A stretch of 64,000 bases of DNA from positions 162,501 through 226,500 of the forward strand of contig CAJNDS010002351.1 of assembly GCA_905221605.1 (NCBI GenBank), written 5' to 3'. The notes beneath the pieces were generated by a model that made no database searches, had not been told where the DNA came from, and worked only from the letters and a program-made list of their open reading frames with translations. This document shows, piece after piece, positions 41,601-50,600 of the stretch. Each line of letters opens with the position of its first letter. Within the stretch, counting starts at the first letter, position 1. The position numbers and the translations under genes were made by a program. This DNA comes from Symbiodinium natans. Taxonomy: Eukaryota; Sar; Dinophyceae; Suessiales; Symbiodiniaceae.

Positions 41601-44600
41601 GGGTTTGGGGTTTAGGGTTTAGGGTTTTTAGGGTCTAGGGTATGGGGTGTAAAGCTCTGCAAGGCCGAGCCCGAATGTCATTTTTGTATTCAAGCACTTG
41701 TTTGGGGTTCAGGGTTTAGGGTTTAGGGCTTGGGGTTGTTTATTCTTTAGGGTCCGGGTTGAGGGCTTACGGGGCGCGTTGGGCTCCTAGGGTTGTAAGC
41801 CCTACTGCGCTGTAACCTGAAATCTGCCCCAACAATCCCACAAGCAGTCGCTCTAAACCCTAAACCCTAAACTCATATGAAGTAGGGTTTACTGCGCCGG
41901 GCCAATAGTTCGACCCACCGACATCTAGAGGTCCTTACACCTGTTCCCCGCCCTCTTCCCCATAGACTCCTGACGCAAGTGAGCCTGGGGACTCCTCCGG
42001 AGCTTCTGTAGTACTATATTTTCAAAACGGGGTATTAATTTCTCCGCTGGCAGGCGTAGGGAAAGCTCCACTTCTCGGCACTCCGCGACTCCGCGCAAGT
42101 CTTCACTTTCTGCATGCCATCCAACAATGTGCTGTGGGTCGAAACTCTCGGCCCGGGGGTGCCTTCCGTAAGCACTTTTTGAAGCAGACTCTGGCCACCA
42201 AAACGCATGCTGCCTTCCGTGTGCACTTTCTGAAGCAGACTCTGGTCACCAAAACACATGCTGCCTTCCGTAAGCCCTTTTTGAAGCAGACTCTGGCCAC
42301 CAAAACGCATGCTGTATATTTCAATTACCGGTGAGTGCATATAAGGTTCCTGTCTAAATATTGGTGAGTGTCTTTTGGGGGGTACAAGAAATATAAACCC
42401 TACTTCACGTCCTCGACCACTGATGTTGTGTGCTTGCTAACCGTGCTTATTTCAAATCTAAGCTGCCTCACCTTGATATGATTCATGATCTCGAGTCCGC
42501 AGTACAAGAAACATAAACCCTACTTCATGTGCCTCCAGGCTGCACTGCAGGCTTCCACACGGAGCTCATGTCACCAGCTGTGGTTCCTCGGCGGCAGTTT
42601 GGAGTTCCTCTGGGTATGGGTTTTTTCGGGTTTAGGGTTTAGGGTTTAGGGTTTGGGGTTTGGGGTTTGGGGTTTTAGGGTTTTAGGGTTTAGGGTTTAG
42701 GGTTTAGGGTTTAGGGTTACGGTTGGGCCTTAGAAGCCCCAAACTGCAGACCTCAGCCCTTGAAAGGTTGCCGTCAACGAAAAGGCTCTAGGCTCAAGGA
42801 TCTAATCAGTGCTTCGGAGCCCCGAAACTTTGGACGTTAAATCCTAAACCCTAAACCCTAAACCCTGAACCCTAAACACTAAACCCTAAACCCTAAACCC
42901 TCATCCTAAATTCCGAGGAGCCACTTCGTCAGCATCTCCTGGAGATGGAGCTTCGGCTTTCCTTGGTCCTGTGTTTGGGTGTTTAAGGGCTTCAGGGTTT
43001 AGGGTTTAGGGTTTAGGGCGTCGTGTGGGTGTTTAGAGTTGTTTGGGGCTTAAGGGATTAAGGTTTTTGGGGTGGTTGTGGGCCTTAGGTTCGATGTTGG
43101 GATCGGATCGAGTCTTGTAGTGTCTGGTCCCCCGGTTCAAAGTACCCCAAAGATCTAAGACGTACCCTTCGAGAGTCCAAGGCGTTTATTGGTGTAGGGG
43201 ATGTGGGGGTGTGTGTGCGTGTACCCATCATCGGCCCCTATGGCATAACGCCCCCCAGCAGCAAAAACCTAAACCCTAAGCCCTAAACCCTAAGCCCTAA
43301 GCCCTAAGCCCTAAGCCCTAAGCCCTGGACCCTAGACCCTAGAGCTTAAAACCCTAAACCCTAAACCCTACCGGACACGGCAGAGGTGAAGACCGGGGCG
43401 CTGCGGAGCCCAGAAATCACGGCTGGGGGCCCCGGGATGAGGGTTTAGGTTTTAGGGTTTTTTAAGGTTTAGGGTTTAGGGTTTAGGGTTTAGGGTTTAG
43501 AACTGAAAGGTTTAGGGTTTAGGTTTGAGGGTTTCTAAGGTTTGGGGCAGGGTTTAGGGTTTTAGGGTTTTAGGGTTTGAGGGTTTTAGGGTTTGAGGGT
43601 TTTAGGGTTTGGGGTTTTAGGGTTTTAGGGTTTTTGGGTTTTAGGGTTTTAGGGTTTGGGGTTTATAAGGTTTGGGGCAGGGTTTTAGGGTTTTAGGGTT
43701 TTAGGGTTTTAGGGTTTTAGGGTTTTAGGGTTTTAGGGTTTTAGGGTGTTTTAGGGTTTTAGGGTTTTAGGGTTTTAGGGTTTTAGGGTTTTAGGGTTTT
43801 AGGGTTTTAGGGTTTTAGGGTTTTAGGGTTTTAGGGTTTTAGGGTTTTGGGTTTAGGGTTTGGGCGTTTGGAGTTCAGGGTTTAGGGTCTCGATTTTTGG
43901 TCCGGCCACTGCTCTCGAAGTGGTCGGTTAAAGCTTCTGCAAGCTGGAGCCTCATGAGTTGCTTCTGACGACCCGGGGTCTGGACAATTGCAACTTAGCC
44001 GTTCCTCCAGGGTTCGAAAGGACGGCCCCCCCCCCCCCCCCCCCTCCGCCCCTGTGTGCGACACTCCTCACAAAATATCCTGCACCCTACCTGCTGTGCC
44101 GAGGTCTACTCCTCCCAGACAGGAGAACGATGGCTGCCCGGAACGCCAGTGGCATCCATCGTCGACGGGCTAGCGCACGGCCTGACGTCGCCCAACCAGT
44201 GGGCCCCTTTGACTTACAGCTTTTGCGGTCTTGGGGTTTGGGGTGTTTGGGGCGTTTAGGGCCTGGGCTGGGGCTGTGGCTTTGAGATTTCAACTACCAT
44301 CTCCAGCTGGAGTCGGGGGTCTAGGAATGGGGATTCTTGCGTTGCAGCTCGGGTAGGACTGGAGACGTTTCGTCTATGGAAATGTATGTTTGGATGGAGG
44401 TTGTTTTGAATGAGGGGGTTTCGAACGTTCTGCGTGCTCTCAAACTACCAAGAATAAGGTATAGACAGTGCAGCTGTTTGAAGAAGACCGTAATGTAGAA
44501 GAATCCCAAGACTACCACGAACATCGTAGTAGTGGAGTATGTAACCTTCATCCTTTTTGGGATAGTACAATCCCCTTATAATCCCAAAGGATAATTTTTA

Positions 44601-47600
44601 GTTCCCCTAGCTACTGGACAACTAAGATATGGTATAGACAGTAACTGTACTTGTCCAAAAAAGACCCCAATGCAGAAGAATCCCCAGGATCCACCCTAAA
44701 CCCTAAACCCTAAACCCTAAACCCTAAACCCTAAACCCTAAACCCTCCAGCAGGGATTCGGAGTTTGCGGCTCTCAACCATAAACCGTTCCCAACATGCC
44801 ATTAAGAGAGCTCAAGCCAAACTAAACCCTAAACCCTAAACCCTAAACCCTAAACCCTAAACCCTAAACCCTAAACCCTAAACCCTAAACCCTAAACCCT
44901 AAACCCTAAACCCTAAACCCTAAACCCTAAACCCCAAGCCCTAGACCCTAAAACCCTTGGAGTTGGAGGAAGACACCTGTCGTGCCATCATCGACGACGG
45001 CGTGGAGTTCTTTTGGGAGATTGGTCCAATGAAGCAGCTCAAGGCGAGGCTTGACGTTCTTTTGGGTTATAGGGTTTAGGGTTTTGGTTTTAGGGTTTAG
45101 GGTACTCAAGCATGGAACAGGAGAACGGTAGGGTTTTTGCGAAAGCCCAGAGAAGACCTACTGAAGAAGATGCCAGAGCTCACTTCGCATGGGAGGAGGT
45201 GTCTTCCATCTGCTGGCACGACAACTGCCATGTTGTCCACTTCCCATCTCACACCAAAACCCCTGAAATCCAAACCCGAAGCAACCTGAAAGCCCATGGC
45301 CCGTATAACATCAGGCGATGATGCGGCACATTGACTACCACCAGTGGAAGAGTATGAAGTGCATCGACTGCTGAGAGCAGTGACATGCGAGTTTTGTGCG
45401 GAGTAAAAGGCTGCCGATGGAACCTAGCAAGCTTGCGAGTCTTGGGTTTAGGATTTTGGGTTTAGGGTTTAGGCTTTAGGCTTTAGGCTTTAGGCTTTAG
45501 ATGACTTAACTGGCCCAACTCTCGCGCGCAATTGTGTAGCCCAAGCAACGTGTTATCTCACCGCAGCATGTTTCGATGTTGCCTTGAGGGAAGGTTCCCG
45601 AGCAATAAGACTCTGTGAACTTTAAAAAAACCCTAAGGGTCCATGTACCTAATTATGGAATACTTGGGCCTTAAAGTACTTCCTATATAAGGACTTTTTG
45701 GGTCTAAGTATATAATAATAAGGTACATGGACCCTTAGGGAAGCCTGATTGAGCAGCACGTGGGCAGCTACTGAATTACTGTGCTTTTGGGTTGAGGGTT
45801 TTGAAGTTCAGGCTGCGTGTCGTGATAGGAATCCCAAAAGGGGACCATGGGGTTAGAGAAAGTGCACGTGTAACCAAAAGCAAGGCGGCGCCGGAAGCAC
45901 CTAGACGGTTGGGTAGCGTTCTTTCATAGTCTGATCGCTCTTGGGGAATGACTCTTCCCTAAAACGCAGTAGAATCCATAATGCAACTTACTTACGGCTG
46001 GGTAGTAGGGAATGCGGGGAATGGGGTACCCTATAGAATCCTTAAAGGGTATATTGAGGGCCCTAATTCCCTCGTTCCCTGCTAACCCATAGTAGGCTTA
46101 AACCCTAAACCCTAAACCCTAAACCCTAAACCCTAAACCCTAAACCCTAAACCCTAAACCCTAAACCCTAAACCCTAAACCCTAAACCCTAAACCCTAAA
46201 CCCCTAAACCCCTAAACACCTAAACCCTAAACCCTAAACCCTAAACCCTAAACCCTAAACCCTAAACCCTAAACCCTAAACCCTAAACCCTAACCCTAAA
46301 CCCTAAACCCTAAGTTTCGAGCTGAGCAGGACGTCCATGTGTGGCGCATCACCGTGCGGGACTACGAACCTGCTCTTCGGGAGGCCGTCAGCGGGGGTTT
46401 AGGGTTTAGGGTTTAGGGTTTAGGGTTTAGGGTTTAGGGTTTGAGGTTTAGGGTTTAGGGTTTAGGGTTCAGGGTTCAGGGTTTAGGGTTTAGGGTTTAG
46501 GGTGGTGCTTCAAGTTATGGCCCCTTGCAAGGGCAACGTAAAGTCTAGTTCAGGGCCGGTGTGATTGTTTATAGGTACACCTTAAACCCTAAACCCTACC
46601 CAAAGGCTCCAATGTAGTTCCTTTTGGGGTTTGGTATAGGGGATTCTAGTATACTACCCCAAAAAGGGTACTACATAGGAGCCTTTGTGTAAACACTCAT
46701 AAAAAGGGCAAGAATTTCGGGTGTCTACTATGACTGGCTGGTTCTTAGTAGGGAATGAGGTAATTACCCTCTATGATAACCCTCAACCCTAAACCCTAAT
46801 CCCTTAACCCTAATCCCTTAAGGCGTATAAATAGGGCCCCTAATTCCCTCATTTCCTACTAAGGCCCAGGGGATGACGTGTCCGGGGTTAAGTTTGCTCC
46901 GTGCTGTTTCGAGCAAGGAGCGCTGGACCTTGGCTTTCTGGCTCAGCCTCTGAAGCCCCTAAACCCTAAACCCTAAACCCCTAACCCCTAAACCCTAAAC
47001 CCTAAACCCTAAACCCTAAACCCTAAACCCTAAACCCTAAACCCTAAACCCTAAACCCTAAACCCTAAACCCTAAACCCTAAACCCTAAGCCGCGGAACC
47101 CCAAACTCTAAATCTCTTAGGAAACGAGGGAAGCCTAGACCCGTAAACCCTTATTTTCCAGCTCTGTCGGGAAGCACAGAAAACCCTCAACCCTAAGCCC
47201 TAAGCCCTAAACCCTAAACCCTAAACCCTAAACCCTGCACCCGAAACCTTAACAACCCTAAACCCTAAACTGGACGAGTAGGCAACAGAACAGCAGCATA
47301 AGGGCCACCCTGGAGGCGAAGTCGTTGACTCCGGCAGTTTACGAGGAGGCCCAAAACCTCCTTGGGGGCTTGTCAGGGTTCGAGATTCATAAGTTGTATA
47401 TATGTATGTATGTATATATATATAGATATGTATATGTTTTTGGAATTTGAGACTTGGGGTTAGGGTTTGAGATTTGGGATTTAGGGTTTGAGATTCAGGC
47501 TTTGGGGTTTGAGACTTAGGGTTTGGGGTTTGAGATTCAGGGCTTAGGGTTTGAGATCCAAGGTGTATAGGGCTTGAGACTTAGGGTTAGGGTTTGGGTT

Positions 47601-50600
47601 TAGGGTTCAGGGCTTGGTGTTTTGGGTTCAGGGTTTTGGTTGGCTGGTTGGTAAACACCGCTATGTACCAACCCCTGGGCCACCCCAGCGCCTGAGCAGA
47701 CTGTGGCAAGCTGCGGGCTCCAAACTCTCTAAGTGGGTCTGGAAACAAGCTTTTGGCCAGTAGGCTCAAGAACCCAGAACCGTATGAACCCTGTCAAACT
47801 TATCAACCCTAAACACTATCATTAATCCCTATGAGCCCTAAGCCCTGAAGAAGCTGTCAGCAAGATCTCAAAGGTGTGTCCTCCAAGGCTTGCGCCATGA
47901 TTCCTACGTTTCGGGTTTAAGGTTTAGGGTTGTTAAGGTTTTCGGGTTTAGGGTTTAGGGTTTCGGGTTTAGGGTGCAGGATTGGAGAGCAGGCCCAGAA
48001 GAGGCTTCGGGTTGGCCACGAAGTTGTCGGTGTGAGAAAGATATGAACAAGGACAAGCCTGATAGAAATACCCTAAACCCTAAACCCTAAGCCCTAAACC
48101 CCAAACCCTAAACCCTAAACCCTAAACCCTGAACCCTAAACCCTAAACCCTTGACATTTGCAATGCTCGTGTTCGTGGGCTCCTCAGTCCCACGACGGGC
48201 GTCAGGGAAGTTGTCGAAGCCATGGTTACCAGTATGTTTTTCGGGGCACACTAAATTTAATTTATTGCTTGCAATCCCTAAACCCTAAACCCTAAACCCT
48301 CCAGAGACCAGAGATGTAGATGAGACTGAGAGGTGGGTGACGCCTTCCGCCGCCGTTTCGGCCGCTTGTATCTGCAAGAGGTCCTTGAGAGATATAGGGT
48401 TTAGGGTTTAGGGTTTAGGGTTTAGGGTTTAGGGTTTAGGGTTTAGGGTTTAGGGTTTAGGGTTTAGGGTTTAGGGTTTAGAATGGTTTACGGTTTAGAA
48501 TGGTTTAGGGTTTAGAATGGTTTTGGGTTTTGGGTTTAGGGCTTAGGGCTTTTTGAGCTAGGGAACGTCGTTGAGGTTTACAGTGTTAAGGGCTTGAGGC
48601 GTCACAACATTTTGGGCTTTGGGGTTTTGCGGGTTTCAAGTTCACAGGGCTATGTGCGAGCCTCCCCCGCCCCCCCAGAGAGAGCTGCTTAGCTTGAATG
48701 CTAGCCCCCTTCTGAACCCTAAACCCTAAACCCTAAGCCCTAAACTATAGACCCTAAACCCCAAGCTTAGGCCAGAGATGCTCATGCAGCAGCATGTCGG
48801 GGTTATATTGTTACTATTTGTTTAACTCGACATGTCTAGACAGAGATCCCTTAGCCCCTTAGCCCTAGAGCCTCCTGTCTTGGTGCTTCCCAGCCCGGTT
48901 TAGGGTTTAGGGTTCAGGGTTTAGGGTTTAGGGTTTAGGGTTTAGGGTTTAGGGTTTAGGGTTTAGGGTTTAACGACTGGAGATTCTTGCTGTCCCCTGA
49001 AGAACCCTAAGCCCGATTAGCCCCGATGAGGCCGTTTTGGCATGAGACGAGTGCTTTTTTTGGGGGGGGAGATGGCAGGTTTAGGGAATAGATGTTTTAG
49101 GGTTTAGGGTTTAGGGTTTAGGGTTTAGGGTTTAGGGTTTAGGGTTTGGGGAGCTTTAGCTGGTGAGTCTTTTTGTGGGGAAGCTAGGAGGGCTAACCCC
49201 TAAACCCAAAACCCAAAACCCTAAACCCTAAACCCTAAACCCTAAACCCAAGATGCAGAACCTAAGCCTCAGGAGCGGCCTTTGCGGGCTGGGCCCACTC
49301 CGCGCAGTCCCCAGCCTGCCTCTGCTGTGCGTGGGCGTGGGGTTTAGGGCTTAGGGCTTAGGGTTTAGGGTTTAGGGTTTAGGGTTTAGGGTTTAGGGTT
49401 TAGGGTCTAGGGTCTAGGGTTTAGGGTTTAGGGTTTAGAGTTTAGGGCTTTGACAGGTTATAGGCTATAGGGGCTTAGGAGGTTTTGGGCTGAGGAGGTT
49501 TGGGGTTTCAACCATTTAGGGAGAGGGTTGGTGTGTCAAGTTCGTCCTTCTGGGCGGATCTTCTTCACCCTCACTAGCCTATTATCGCCTTTGCCGCTAA
49601 GCCCCAAGCTCTGCAAACCCTCACGCCCTGAATGAAGCAACCACCAATCCCTAAACCCTTAAACCCTAAACCCCAATCCCTAAGCCCAGAATTCCACTAA
49701 ACCCCCGACCCCTGGGCCCCTGATCTCTAACCTCCCCCCCGGTTTAGGGTTTAGGGTTTCGGGTTTCGGGTTTAGGGCTCAAAAGCGCTTACCCTGAACC
49801 CTTCACCCGCCAAAGCCCGGTTCAGGGCTTGAAGGGCTTTCGTGATAGGGGTTTAGGGCCTTGGGGGGCGGGGGCTTCGGAGTCAGGGCATTGGGGCTTT
49901 GAGGTCTTAGGGTCTTTCATAATTCTCGTGCTTAGTGCTTTGGGGCTTTATTGTCTTTAGGGCCCCAAACCACCTAAGGGGCAAGATCTCGGAGTCCACC
50001 CGGTCCTGGGGCTTCGGGGCTTGATGGGTTGAGAGGCTTGGAGGGTTCCGGGCTAAGGATTGAGGATTTTCAGGGTGATTCCAGGGTTGCCCCAAGAATC
50101 TCTAAACCCTAAACCCTAACCCTTGACCCTAGACCCTAAACCCTAGACCCGAAACCCTAAACCCTATACCCTAAACCCTAAACCCTAAACCCTCCCTGAT
50201 CCGTGCTAGAGAGGTCCTGTTCGGCGCAGAGCTGGCGGCGGAGAGATTGCCTGCAGACCTGCGCAAGGCTGGGCCTCAAAAACCATCAAAAAAGGGGGCT
50301 CATGAACTCAGCAACTAAGACCACCAGCGCCCTATAGGGTTTAGGGTTTAGGGTTTAGGGTTTAGGGTTTAGGGTTTAGGGTTTAGGGTTTAGGGTTTAG
50401 GGTTCAGCAGCTCCGGGTCGAGCAATCTCTAGTAGAGCCGCTGTTTGGGCTCTCGAAAAAAACCCACCCACCCAGAGAATCCCAAAACATTAAGAAATAA
50501 AAGGTTCACATTTCTCATCAGCAAGCGCAACAAAATGGCTTTGCCCAATAAAAAAATGACCTTGCCCAGTAAAAAAATGACCTTGCCCAGTAAAAAAATG

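Noticed and set aside
48197-48245. Possible OGG1 exon reading EVVEAMVTSMF
   Set aside because: Exon 18 at 48333 (VGDAFRRRF) fits the family and phase better.
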